A program made the translations under genes and the position numbers. The notes under the pieces were generated by a model. That model was not told the origin of the DNA. It searched no databases and worked only from the letters and a program-made list of their open reading frames with translations. A stretch of 27,081 bases of DNA from JBDIAR01 sp039812545 (GTDB taxonomy: Bacteria > Actinomycetota > Actinomycetes > Actinomycetales > Dermatophilaceae), in contig JBDIAR010000021.1 of assembly GCA_039812545.1 (NCBI GenBank), positions 1 to 27,081 of the forward strand, read 5' to 3'. Shown piece by piece: positions 1-6,738 of the stretch (its first letter is position 1; each line of letters begins with the position of its first letter).

Positions 1-206
1 CGAAACCCGCTGCGGCCTATGGGCTGTGGATCCACGGCAACCAGGGCGTCGACGGCGCCGCGCGCGCGGTCCACTCGATCACGACGGGCTTGGCGTGGGA
101 GCGGGTGCACGATGACGTCGTCGTGCTCGGCGGCCCGAACCGGGCCGATCTCGAGGCGTGCTTCGACCTCGGCGCGACCCTCGCCGCAACGCTGATGACG
201 AACTGA
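1..206 (+). CDS. C-terminal fragment of an unidentified protein (possibly flavodoxin-like)
   Basis: This reading frame is open from base 3 to a TGA at 204-206 and gives 67 residues, running from KPAAAYGLWIHGNQG to a TLAATLMTN end. The start lies outside the window. It has good actinobacterial codon bias (G or C in most third positions), so it is very likely the real end of a gene. The segment WERVHDDVVVLGGPN followed by an amphipathic helix resembles the last strand and helix of a flavodoxin/FMN-reductase fold, but that is only an impression and no family is assigned. Its last codons, LMTN-stop, are echoed further downstream in a decayed repeat (see 191-233 and 383-425). Confidence 0.55.
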   Translation, partial: KPAAAYGLWIHGNQGVDGAARAVHSITTGLAWERVHDDVVVLGGPNRADLEACFDLGATLAATLMTN

Positions 207-233
207 CCGGTATGCCGTCCGCCCTGTTGCGCC
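191..233 (+). repeat. Direct repeat, copy 1 (spans end of upstream gene)
   Basis: These 43 bases match 383-425 at about 38 positions. The copy covers the last codons of the upstream gene, its TGA, a GGTATGCC motif and an ATG at 211-213 that would encode MPSALLRR before a stop at about 240. The second copy contains the same ATG leading into the tocopherol-cyclase-like gene. The pair looks like a tandem duplication of the gene junction, one copy of which lost its reading frame. Confidence 0.75.
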
Positions 234-382
234 GGCCCGAGTGACCACCCGCCGGACAGGCAATCGCCCGCGACCCGGTCCGGGGCGCGGCGTGTTGCCC
301 CGTGGTGGACGCGTTTGCCCGTCGGCCGGGTCGAGTCAGCGCCTCAACCCGGCCGCAGGTCGACAGCTGTGACCGTCGCGAG

Positions 383-425
383 GCTGATGACAGACTGACC
401 CGTATGCCGTCCGCCCTCCTGCGCC
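383..425 (+). repeat. Direct repeat, copy 2 (spans start of tocopherol-cyclase-like gene)
   Basis: This is the second copy of the 43-base repeat, 192 bases downstream of the first. It carries a degenerate echo of the upstream gene's tail (an LMTD-stop reading) directly before the ATG at 404. The bases just before each copy are also weakly alike (TCGAC...GACC.TCGC), so the original duplicated unit may have been longer. The intervening 207-403 holds no convincing gene. Confidence 0.7.
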
Positions 426-1438
426 GAGTCCATGCCGCCTATCGCCGGACCGGCGCCGACTTACCGGGCGGCGACCCGCTGCGGGCCCACGGGGTCGCGA
501 TGGAGGGCTACTTCTGGCGGATCACCGATGGCGACGAGGCGATCATCGCGCTCATCGGGGTCAACCGCCGCCGCGAAAAGCCTTGGGCCACGATGGGACT
601 GGCCTCTCGGCATACCCTCACGACGACGGCCCACCCCGAGGCGTATGCCGATCCGGACCGCGTGCACGCCGCCGCCGGGGCGGCCTTCGACGGCGACGAC
701 CGGCGGCTGCACGTCGACCTCGGGCCCGGCGCCCGGCTCGACGCCGTCTTCGAGGATCTCGTCCCCTGGCCGACGCGCCGCCCGTTCGGCGGGTCCAGCG
801 TCTTCCACAGCGTGCCGCGGCTCAACCAGTACTGGCATCCTTGGCTGCTGGGCGGCCGAGCCAGTGGCAGCGCCGAACTCGACGGCCGCACAGTGGAGTT
901 CGCCGGCGCTCAGGTGTATGCCGAAAAGAACTGGGGCGCAGAGGGATTCCCGCAGGCGTGGTGGTGGGGACAGGCGCAGGGCTTCGCCGACGACGCCGCG
1001 TGCGTCGCCTTCGCCGGGGGAGTGGTGACGGCCGGACCGCTGCGCACTGAGGTGACCGCGCTGGTCGTCCGGCTACCGGATGGCACGGTGCTGCGACTCG
1101 GCGATCCGGTGGTCTCGCCGGTGCGTGCCCGTGTCACCGACGAGACGTGGGACCTGGTCGGGCGCGGTGGCCGTTGGCGGGTGGAGGTCCATGCCGCGGC
1201 GCCGTTGTCCGCGGCGCACGTGCTGCCGGTCCCGCTGCCCTCGCAGGGCCGCAACACCGCAGGAGCGATCGAACACCTGCACGGCGACCTGTCGATCGCC
1301 GTCCGGCGCGACGGCCGGCTGGTCTGGGAGGGGCACTCGCGGGTCGCCGGATTGGAGCACGGCGGGCTGGACCGGGCCGAAGCGGAACTGCGCCGACGCG
1401 GCATACCGGACGGGGATGGCGCAGCACCCAGGCCCTGA
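404..1438 (+). CDS. Tocopherol cyclase family protein
   Basis: The protein has 344 residues if it starts at ATG 404; the frame stays open upstream to a GTG at 302. I chose ATG because MPSALLRRVHAAYRR begins the coherent protein and the same start is duplicated upstream at 211. Family hallmarks are GYFWRI (35-40), VYAEKNWG (171-178), GFPQAWWWGQAQ (181-192) and a C-terminal lipocalin-like strand region. These match the tocopherol cyclase domain (Pfam Tocopherol_cycl, VTE1-like). Plant and cyanobacterial VTE1 closes the chromanol ring of vitamin E precursors. Actinobacterial homologues have no established substrate, and no other tocopherol genes are seen here, so the reaction is unknown. No clear Shine-Dalgarno sequence precedes ATG 404. 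The gene is convergent with gpsA, and the last codons use GGC-ATA-CCG, one of the iterated motifs. Confidence 0.8.
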   Translation: MPSALLRRVHAAYRRTGADLPGGDPLRAHGVAMEGYFWRITDGDEAIIALIGVNRRREKPWATMGLASRHTLTTTAHPEAYADPDRVHAAAGAAFDGDDRRLHVDLGPGARLDAVFEDLVPWPTRRPFGGSSVFHSVPRLNQYWHPWLLGGRASGSAELDGRTVEFAGAQVYAEKNWGAEGFPQAWWWGQAQGFADDAACVAFAGGVVTAGPLRTEVTALVVRLPDGTVLRLGDPVVSPVRARVTDETWDLVGRGGRWRVEVHAAAPLSAAHVLPVPLPSQGRNTAGAIEHLHGDLSIAVRRDGRLVWEGHSRVAGLEHGGLDRAEAELRRRGIPDGDGAAPRP

Positions 1439-1466
1439 CGCCCAACACGCCCAGTCCGAAAGCTGT

Positions 1467-1487
1467 TGTGAATCAGCCAGATTCACA
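1467..1487. terminator. Possible bidirectional terminator hairpin
   Basis: TGTGAATC and GATTCACA form a perfect 8-bp inverted repeat with a 5-nt loop, placed between the convergent tocopherol-cyclase-like gene and gpsA and overlapping the gpsA stop codon. There is no clear U-tract and the stem is only half G+C, so termination is inferred from position rather than from a canonical signal. An operator is the alternative. Confidence 0.35.
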
Positions 1488-2505
1488 GGCCGGAGCGCTC
1501 GGCCTTCAGCTCTCGGGCCATCAGCTTGCGCCCCATGTCGGTCGGCGTCATGACGCCCTCGATGACGGCGACCACGGCCTCGGCGATCGGCAGCTCCACC
1601 CCGTGACGTCGGGCCAGTTCGAGCAGCGGCCGGGCCGACTTGACGCCCTCGGCGGTCTGGCGCACGACGGCCTCGGCCTCGGCGACGCTGCGCCCCTGCC
1701 CGAGGAGCCGGCCGAACGAGTTGTTGCGGGACAACGACGACATGCACGTCACGACGAGGTCGCCGACCCCCGCCAGTCCCGACATCGTCAACGGGTCGGC
1801 GCCCATCGCCACCCCGAGACGCTGCATCTCAGCCAGTCCGCGGGTGATGAGGGTCGCCTTCGAGTTGTCGCCGAGGCCGAGACCGTCGGCCATACCGACG
1901 GCCAACGCGATGACATTCTTCACCGAGCCGCCGAGTTCGGAGCCGATGACGTCGGTGTTGGTGTACGGCCGGAAATAGCTCGTCGCGCATACATCTGCGA
2001 CGCGTTCGGCGGTGGCCGGGCTCGGGCTCGCGATCGTCGTGGCGGCCGGCTCCTTGCGGGCGATCTCGCGGGACAGGTTCGGACCGGAGACGACGGCGAA
2101 GCGGTCCGGCCGCACCGGACCGGCCTCGATGATCACCTCGCTCATCAGTTTGGAGGTGCCCAGCTCGATGCCCTTCATCAAGGACACCACGATCCGGTCC
2201 TTCAGCAGGGCGCCCCACTCGAGCAGATTGGCCCGACAGGTCTGCGCCGGCAGGGCCAACACGACGATCTCCGCGCCGGCCAGCGCTCGCGCGGGGTCGG
2301 TGGTGGCGCTCACCGATTCGGGCAGCACCAGGTCGGGGTGATAGCGCGAACTCGTCCGCGTCGTCGTGATGTCGTCCACCTCGTCGGCGAACCGTCCCCA
2401 CATCGACACGGTGTTGCCGGCGTCGGCCAGGACGGCCGTGAACGCGGTGCCCCAACTGCCCGTGCCGAACACCGCGATGTGCGTCGGCGTTTGCGACATC
2501 GGCAC
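1483..2505 (-). CDS. gpsA: Glycerol-3-phosphate dehydrogenase [NAD(P)+]
   Basis: GpsA reduces dihydroxyacetone phosphate to sn-glycerol 3-phosphate, the backbone for phospholipid synthesis, in the cytoplasm. The 340-residue protein has the family's normal length. It shows the Rossmann loop GTGSWG (14-19), SLMKGIE, SGPNLSREIA, the catalytic-lysine region GGSVKNVIALAVGMADG, and GLAGVGDLVVTC. I prefer the GTG start at 2505 because an AGGAGG lies 7 nt upstream (complement of 2513-2518). An in-frame ATG two codons later, at 2499, is the alternative. The frame is open much further upstream, but that part has no family similarity. The gene is divergent from the RNase gene and is not followed by the usual plsC or ddl neighbours within this window. 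Confidence 0.97.
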   Translation of the reverse strand: MPMSQTPTHIAVFGTGSWGTAFTAVLADAGNTVSMWGRFADEVDDITTTRTSSRYHPDLVLPESVSATTDPARALAGAEIVVLALPAQTCRANLLEWGALLKDRIVVSLMKGIELGTSKLMSEVIIEAGPVRPDRFAVVSGPNLSREIARKEPAATTIASPSPATAERVADVCATSYFRPYTNTDVIGSELGGSVKNVIALAVGMADGLGLGDNSKATLITRGLAEMQRLGVAMGADPLTMSGLAGVGDLVVTCMSSLSRNNSFGRLLGQGRSVAEAEAVVRQTAEGVKSARPLLELARRHGVELPIAEAVVAVIEGVMTPTDMGRKLMARELKAERSGL

Positions 2506-2606
2506 GCGCAGACCTCCTCGACGACGCGGGACGGCACCCGCGGGACCGCCGTCCGGCGGCCCGACACAGATGCTCCCACCTGAGCGCGCGCGACGCACGT
2601 AGGGCG

Positions 2607-2612
2607 TAAGGT
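2607..2612 (+). promoter_or_regulatory. Predicted -10 element for RNase-barstar operon
   Basis: TAAGGT fits the actinobacterial -10 consensus TAnnnT. It lies about 25 nt before the TTG start and leaves room for a short leader containing GAGAGAGG. No convincing -35 hexamer is seen, which is common in high-GC promoters. Confidence 0.4.
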
Positions 2613-2637
2613 CGATTATCGCGAGAGAGGGGTTGCG

Positions 2638-3096
2638 TTGGGAGGTATGCCGCGCCTGACTGCTGCGCTGTTCGCCGTTGTGTTGAGCGCGTGTCACGGG
2701 CCGGCGACCGACGCGCCGACGCTCCAGCCACCGCGGATCAGCTCTGCGGCCGCGCAACCGGTGTCCACGGCATCGACCTCGAAGCCCTCCGGCGAACGCG
2801 ACCCGCAGACCGGGCTTCGGTTCGTCGCCGAGTCCGCCCTCACTCCCGAGGCGCAGACGACGCTGCGGCTGATTCGGGCCGGTGGCCCCTTTCCGTACTC
2901 TCAGGACGGCGTCGTCTACAACAACTACAACGGCAGGCTGCCCCGGCATACCAAGGGGTGGTACCACGAGTTCACCGTCGTGACCCCCGGAGAGCGTGAC
3001 CGCGGGCCGCGCCGGATCGTGGCCGGCCGGGACGGGATGAAGTTCTTCACGATGGACCACTACAACAGCTTCCGCCGGATCCAGGAGGGTTCGTGA
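2638..3096 (+). CDS. Lipoprotein-type guanyl-specific ribonuclease (RNase Sa/N1 family)
   Basis: This is a secreted endoribonuclease expected to cut RNA after guanosine. The 152-residue protein starts with a lipoprotein signal (RLTAALFAVVLSAC, lipobox LSAC, Cys19), then a Pro/Ser/Thr-rich spacer (20-55), then a compact RNase domain (about 60-149). The block YHEFTVVTPGERDRGPRRIV and the later MDHYNSF closely resemble Streptomyces RNase Sa. By that comparison the catalytic residues are Glu111, Arg126 and His141, and all are present. The mature part has no other cysteine, unlike RNase Sa. The TTG start at 2638 is preceded by GAGAGAGGGG at a normal distance; ATG at 2647 is an alternative but has poorer Shine-Dalgarno spacing. 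The stop overlaps the start of the barstar-like gene, so toxin and inhibitor are made together. Lipid anchoring would hold the enzyme on the outer face of the membrane. Confidence 0.88.
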   Translation: MGGMPRLTAALFAVVLSACHGPATDAPTLQPPRISSAAAQPVSTASTSKPSGERDPQTGLRFVAESALTPEAQTTLRLIRAGGPFPYSQDGVVYNNYNGRLPRHTKGWYHEFTVVTPGERDRGPRRIVAGRDGMKFFTMDHYNSFRRIQEGS

Positions 3097-3437
3097 TCGC
3101 ATTCCTGCGTCCCGACACCGATCTCGACAGCGTTGTCGGAGAGGCGGTTTCCGCCGGGCGGACCGTGTACGTCGTGGCCGCGGGGCGGGACGTGTCGCAC
3201 TCGATCGCGCAGTTCGCCGAGGTGATGCGGTTCCCCGAGTGGTTCGGGCAGAACCTCGACGCGCTCAGCGACTCGCTGCGCGATTTCCACGGCCCGCCCG
3301 GCGGTCTGACGTTGATCTGGGACCACATCCGGCCGTTGCGTCGTGCCCACCCCACGGGTTACGAGTCGATCCTGGCCGTCCTCGACGATGCGACCGAGGA
3401 ACGACCGGACTTGGAGGTCAAGGTCGTCCAGCGTTGA
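3093..3437 (+). CDS. Barstar-like ribonuclease inhibitor
   Basis: This 114-residue protein matches the barstar family (Pfam Barstar): a RTVYVVAAGRDVSH strand, then FPEWFGQNLDALSDSLRD, the signature helix-loop that in barstar carries the residues plugging the RNase active site, and a C-terminal DLEVKVV strand. It should bind and block the RNase encoded just upstream in the cytoplasm before export, protecting the cell's RNA. It starts at GTG 3093, whose bases overlap the RNase stop (GTGA), with AGGAGG a few nt upstream, so translation is probably coupled. Its 3' end overlaps the convergent DUF421 gene by 20 bases. Confidence 0.92.
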   Translation: MIAFLRPDTDLDSVVGEAVSAGRTVYVVAAGRDVSHSIAQFAEVMRFPEWFGQNLDALSDSLRDFHGPPGGLTLIWDHIRPLRRAHPTGYESILAVLDDATEERPDLEVKVVQR

Positions 3438-4041
3438 GCCGGGTGTCCAGGTATGCCTTGAGTTCGTCCAGCCCGGCCCGGAACTCGGCATAGCTGACGC
3501 CTTGCTCCGCGCGTTTGCGGTCGACGACGACATTGCCGCCGGGTTCGATCTCGGCGTGCTCGACATCGCCCACGGCGTCGGCACCCTGCTGGCGCAACGC
3601 GGTCCGCAACTCCATCCGGCTCATCCCGAGGCGGTCCAGCGCGGCGTCATCGACCACGCCGTCGGTCACCAGGGTCGTCGGCGAGCCCTCCAGCAGGCGC
3701 CCCACCACCTCGAACCGTTGCGTGATCCGTTCCAGTGCGGCATTGACGGCGAGCAGGACGATGGCGCCGAGCAGCCCACCGGCCAATGAGTTGTCGTTCC
3801 CGATAATCGCGTTCTGGACGACATTGGACAGCAGCAGGACGACGACCAGATCGAGGCTGTTCATCTGGGCCATCAGGCGTTTGCCGGCGAACCGGATCAT
3901 GATGACGATCCCCAGGTAGACGGCCACGGTGCGGATGACCTTCTCCGGGGCCGGAATCTGGATCGCGATGAGGTCGTCCCAGATCGACGATGAATCGGCC
4001 GTCGGGAATGCCAGTGCCACCGGGTATGCCAGTTGGACCAT
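3418..4041 (-). CDS. DUF421 (YetF/YcaP-like) membrane protein
   Basis: This 207-residue protein has three membrane segments (about 36-52, 63-82 and 86-104: VIRTVAVYLGIVIMIRF, LDLVVVLLLSNVVQNAIIG, GGLLGAIVLLAVNAALERI). A soluble C-terminal domain follows, containing GRLLEGSPTTLVTDGVVDDAAL and SRMELRTALRQQGADAVGDVEHAEIEPGGNV. The GKRLMAQMNSLDLVV and RMELRTALRQQG blocks are characteristic of DUF421 proteins such as YetF and YcaP. Their biochemical role is not established. It is a single gene on the minus strand, overlapping barstar tail to tail. The start at 4041 is the only ATG that keeps the first membrane segment intact; only a weak AAAGAGG precedes it. Confidence 0.9.
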   Translation of the reverse strand: MVQLAYPVALAFPTADSSSIWDDLIAIQIPAPEKVIRTVAVYLGIVIMIRFAGKRLMAQMNSLDLVVVLLLSNVVQNAIIGNDNSLAGGLLGAIVLLAVNAALERITQRFEVVGRLLEGSPTTLVTDGVVDDAALDRLGMSRMELRTALRQQGADAVGDVEHAEIEPGGNVVVDRKRAEQGVSYAEFRAGLDELKAYLDTRLNAGRP

Positions 4042-4104
4042 CCGAGAGCGCCTCTTTCGTCAGGTACGTGGGTTCGTCGGTTACGTCGGGTGTGCCCCGG
4101 GTGC

Positions 4105-4755
4105 TCACAATAGATTGCGCTCGTAGGCGACTCTGACGGCGGCAGCGCGGTCACTCACGCCGAGCTTGTCGTAGGCATGCAGCAGATGTGTCTTCACCGT
4201 CGCCTCGCTCACCATCAGCCGCTGCGCGGCCGACCGGTTGGTCCCACCGGCCGCGATGAGGCGCAGCACCTCCAACTCCCGGCCCGTCAAGCTCTGTTCG
4301 TGGCGCTGACCGGTGAGGACGGCCAGTGCGGCCGCCCCGATGACCGGTCGGCCGGCGGCGACATCCCGCACGGCCCGGATCAGGTCTGCTCGATGGGTGT
4401 CCTTGAGCAAGAAACCATCCGCCCCGGCCTCCAACGCCGCGCGGACATCCCGATCGGTGTCGTAGGTCGTCAGGACCAGAATGGCCGGTCGACGTCGCCC
4501 GCCGGTGCGCAGGGCTCGGATCGCCAGGAGGCCGTCTCCTCCGGGCATTCGCAGGTCCATCAAGATCACGTCGAGCGACTCGGCACCTGCGCCGTCCACG
4601 ATCGCGAGAGCTTCCACCCCGTTGCCCGCCTCCGCGACCACCGCGATGTCGTCCTCGTGGTCGATCATGCCGCGCAGTCCGTCTCTGACCACCGGATGGT
4701 CGTCGACGATCATCACCCGGATCCGGATCGGCGGCGATTCGCCGGACCGGCTCAT
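4105..4755 (-). CDS. NarL/LuxR-family response regulator
   Basis: This 216-residue protein has a receiver domain (about 11-130) and a LuxR-type helix-turn-helix (about 153-212). Receiver residues are all present: acidic pair Asp18/Asp19, phosphoacceptor Asp67 in ILMDLRMPGG, Thr96/Thr97 and Lys118 in FLLKD. The DNA-binding part shows SLTGRELEVLRLIAAGGTNRSAAQRL and SEATVKTHLLHAYDKLGV. The ATG at 4755 overlaps the kinase stop (ATGA), so the two are coupled. The frame is open further upstream but those residues lie inside the kinase gene. It very likely controls the ABC transporter genes at the head of the operon; see the inverted repeat at 7720-7759. Confidence 0.95.
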   Translation of the reverse strand: MSRSGESPPIRIRVMIVDDHPVVRDGLRGMIDHEDDIAVVAEAGNGVEALAIVDGAGAESLDVILMDLRMPGGDGLLAIRALRTGGRRRPAILVLTTYDTDRDVRAALEAGADGFLLKDTHRADLIRAVRDVAAGRPVIGAAALAVLTGQRHEQSLTGRELEVLRLIAAGGTNRSAAQRLMVSEATVKTHLLHAYDKLGVSDRAAAVRVAYERNLL

Positions 4756-5933
4756 CCGGGGACCGCCGCACTCACGGTGCAGCCGTCCTGCGCCGCGGTC
4801 TCGATCTCCAGGCTCCCTCCGACGGCGGCGATGCGGGCGCGCATCCCCCGCAGCCCGGCTCCGAATGGCACGCACGCCGCATCGAAACCACGCCCGTCGT
4901 CGCGCACGTCGAGCCGGACCTCGCGGGCATCGTAGGTCAGCGTCAGGGCGACCTGAGAGGCGCCGGCGTGCCGGGCGACGTTCGCCAGTCCTTCTTGAGC
5001 CACCCGCAGCAGCGTCTCGTCGTGGGCGGTCGGTTTGGCCGGGCCCTCGATATGCACCAGCGCTGCGACGCCGTTGATCTCGGCCCAGCGCTGTGCCGTC
5101 CGTTCGATCGCCGTGGGCAGGCCGTCGGCCTCAAGGGCGGGGGATCCCAGCGCGTGGATCGCCCGGCGCGCCTCGGCCAGACTGTCGCGGGCCACCCGCG
5201 AGGCGACCTCGACCCGCGCCTGCCAGTCCGAACGGTCGCCGCGCGCGTCGATGGCCTCCAGTTGGGTGATGATGCCGATCAGCCCCTGGGCCACGGTGTC
5301 GTGGATCTCCCGCGACAACCGGGCTCGCTCGTCCAAGACCCCGGCTTCACGGGCCTGCTCGAGCAGTTGCTCCTGTAGGGCGGCGGTCCGCCGGTGCTCG
5401 GCCTCCAGTGCCTTGACCGCCTCCTCGCGTCGGTCGACGTCCCGTTCGCGCTGCTCACCGAGATGGGTCATCAGGGCGCCCAGGCCGGCGTTGACCAGGA
5501 ACAGGACGAGATAGAGCCAGGGTCGGGCGATCACTCCGGGGAGGCCACCCGTTTGTCCGATGGCCACCACCGTGGCGGTGCCGATCATGCCCGCGGTGGT
5601 CTGCCTGCGCGGCAGTCGACGCTGGGCGTCGACATATCCGGTGAATGCGTAGATGCACGTGAACGGCACCGCCGAGACGAGGGCCGCGCAGAGCACCAGG
5701 TGAGACCAGAACCAGCCGGCGCGCAGCCCCGGCCGCCGATCCCCCCACCAACGGTAGGCGAGCACGACGGCCGCGAAGCACGCCGCCCACTCCAGGTCGA
5801 CCGGCATACCCCAGTCCAACGTCCCGGCGGTCGCCACGAGCGAGACGACCATGAGGGGATAGGGGATCAGCCGCAGCGCCGGGTGCTCGACCACAGCGGC
5901 GCGCTCTGGGCGGTTTCGGCGGACCTCGGTCAT
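4752..5933 (-). CDS. DesK/NarX-type sensor histidine kinase
   Basis: The 393-residue membrane kinase has an N-terminal block of about five hydrophobic segments (22-155) with little extracytoplasmic sequence, then a charged coiled-coil linker (158-198). A HisKA_3 dimerisation domain follows with the phosphoacceptor in LSREIHDTVAQGL (His211), then an HATPase domain with LLRVAQEGLANVARHAGA and DVRDDGRGFD. This layout suggests sensing inside the membrane rather than of an external ligand. The ATG at 5933 is preceded by GGGAGGA with 7-8 nt spacing, which decides the start against longer readings. It lies 58 bp downstream of the permease gene and overlaps the response regulator. Confidence 0.93.
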   Translation of the reverse strand: MTEVRRNRPERAAVVEHPALRLIPYPLMVVSLVATAGTLDWGMPVDLEWAACFAAVVLAYRWWGDRRPGLRAGWFWSHLVLCAALVSAVPFTCIYAFTGYVDAQRRLPRRQTTAGMIGTATVVAIGQTGGLPGVIARPWLYLVLFLVNAGLGALMTHLGEQRERDVDRREEAVKALEAEHRRTAALQEQLLEQAREAGVLDERARLSREIHDTVAQGLIGIITQLEAIDARGDRSDWQARVEVASRVARDSLAEARRAIHALGSPALEADGLPTAIERTAQRWAEINGVAALVHIEGPAKPTAHDETLLRVAQEGLANVARHAGASQVALTLTYDAREVRLDVRDDGRGFDAACVPFGAGLRGMRARIAAVGGSLEIETAAQDGCTVSAAVPG

Positions 5934-5991
5934 GCGCTCATCCTCCCGCAGCGCGGCCACTCGGGCATCGTCATCACGGTCATCCCCGTCA

Positions 5992-6738
5992 TCACCGCCA
6001 CCGGAACCGGCGGCTGGCCAGCAGCCCACAGCCGACCGTCCACGCCGCCATGACGGATAGCTGACTCAGCAACGGCCACTGCCCGAACATCGCGAACTGC
6101 ATCGCCCGGCCGGCCGCTCCGCTCGGCAGCAGCTCGCAGATCCGGGCGAGCCAATCGGGCATGGCCGGGATGGGGATCCACATTCCCGAGGCGAACCAGA
6201 GCACTGGAGTCACGACGGCGCCGATACCGGTGGCCAGTCGCGCCGTGCGGGCCACGGCGGTGATGAGCGCCCCGATTGCGACGAAGGAGATCAGGGCGAG
6301 GATCGCGCTCAGCGCGAAGGGCGCCACCGCGCCGGGCAGGCCGACCCCGGTGAGCACGGGGGTCAGGATGAGCAGCGCGGTGGTCGCCAGGCCGACCGCG
6401 CACTGGACGGCACACACGGCGGTGAGCAGAGCCGCCGGGGAGGCCGGGGTGGCCTGCAGTCGACGCAGGATCCCCTCCTGTCGGTAGGTGGCGATGGTCG
6501 TCGGCAGGGTCTGCACGGCCAGCATGGACAGGGCGAACAAGGCGATGGTCGGCAGGTAGAGCTGACTCCAGCTCAGGCCGTCCAGCATGTCCTGCGAGGT
6601 GCGCAGACCCGGGACGAGGTTGATGACCAGGTTGGCGATCAGCGGGACGGCGACTCCCCAGGCCACGGCAGCCGGTTCACGGGCCAGCAGGCGCGCCTCG
6701 TTGCGCGTCATGGCGGTCATGGCGGTCAGGGCGCTCAT
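5992..6738 (-). CDS. ABC-2 type transporter permease
   Basis: This 248-residue membrane protein has about six hydrophobic segments, beginning with EPAAVAWGVAVPLIANLVIN and including LYLPTIALFALSMLAV, AVGLATTALLILTPVLTGVG, PFALSAILALISFVAIGALI and TPVLWFASGMWIPIP. The YRQEGILRRLQATPASP loop is typical of ABC-2 permeases linked to drug or lipid export (Pfam ABC2_membrane). It follows the ATPase gene with a 4-base ATGA overlap and precedes the two-component genes. The repeated start region (ATGAGCGCCCTGACCGCCATG) offers several methionines; the first is used because of the coupling. The substrate cannot be read from the sequence. Confidence 0.9.
   Translation of the reverse strand: MSALTAMTAMTRNEARLLAREPAAVAWGVAVPLIANLVINLVPGLRTSQDMLDGLSWSQLYLPTIALFALSMLAVQTLPTTIATYRQEGILRRLQATPASPAALLTAVCAVQCAVGLATTALLILTPVLTGVGLPGAVAPFALSAILALISFVAIGALITAVARTARLATGIGAVVTPVLWFASGMWIPIPAMPDWLARICELLPSGAAGRAMQFAMFGQWPLLSQLSVMAAWTVGCGLLASRRFRWR

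Noticed and set aside
302..403. N-terminal extension of the tocopherol-cyclase-like gene from GTG 302
   Set aside because: The extra residues (VDAFARRPGRVSAS...) have no family similarity and lie in the decayed duplicated spacer; the duplicated ATG start at 404 is better supported.
1147..2583. 478-codon plus-strand open frame
   Set aside because: It is antisense to gpsA and out of frame with the tocopherol-cyclase-like gene; the composition is Arg/Gly/Asp/His-rich nonsense typical of high-GC shadow frames.
2506..3102. Minus-strand open frame extending gpsA upstream by some 200 codons
   Set aside because: It crosses the RNase gene on the other strand, has no family match, and gpsA has a strong ribosome site at its own start.
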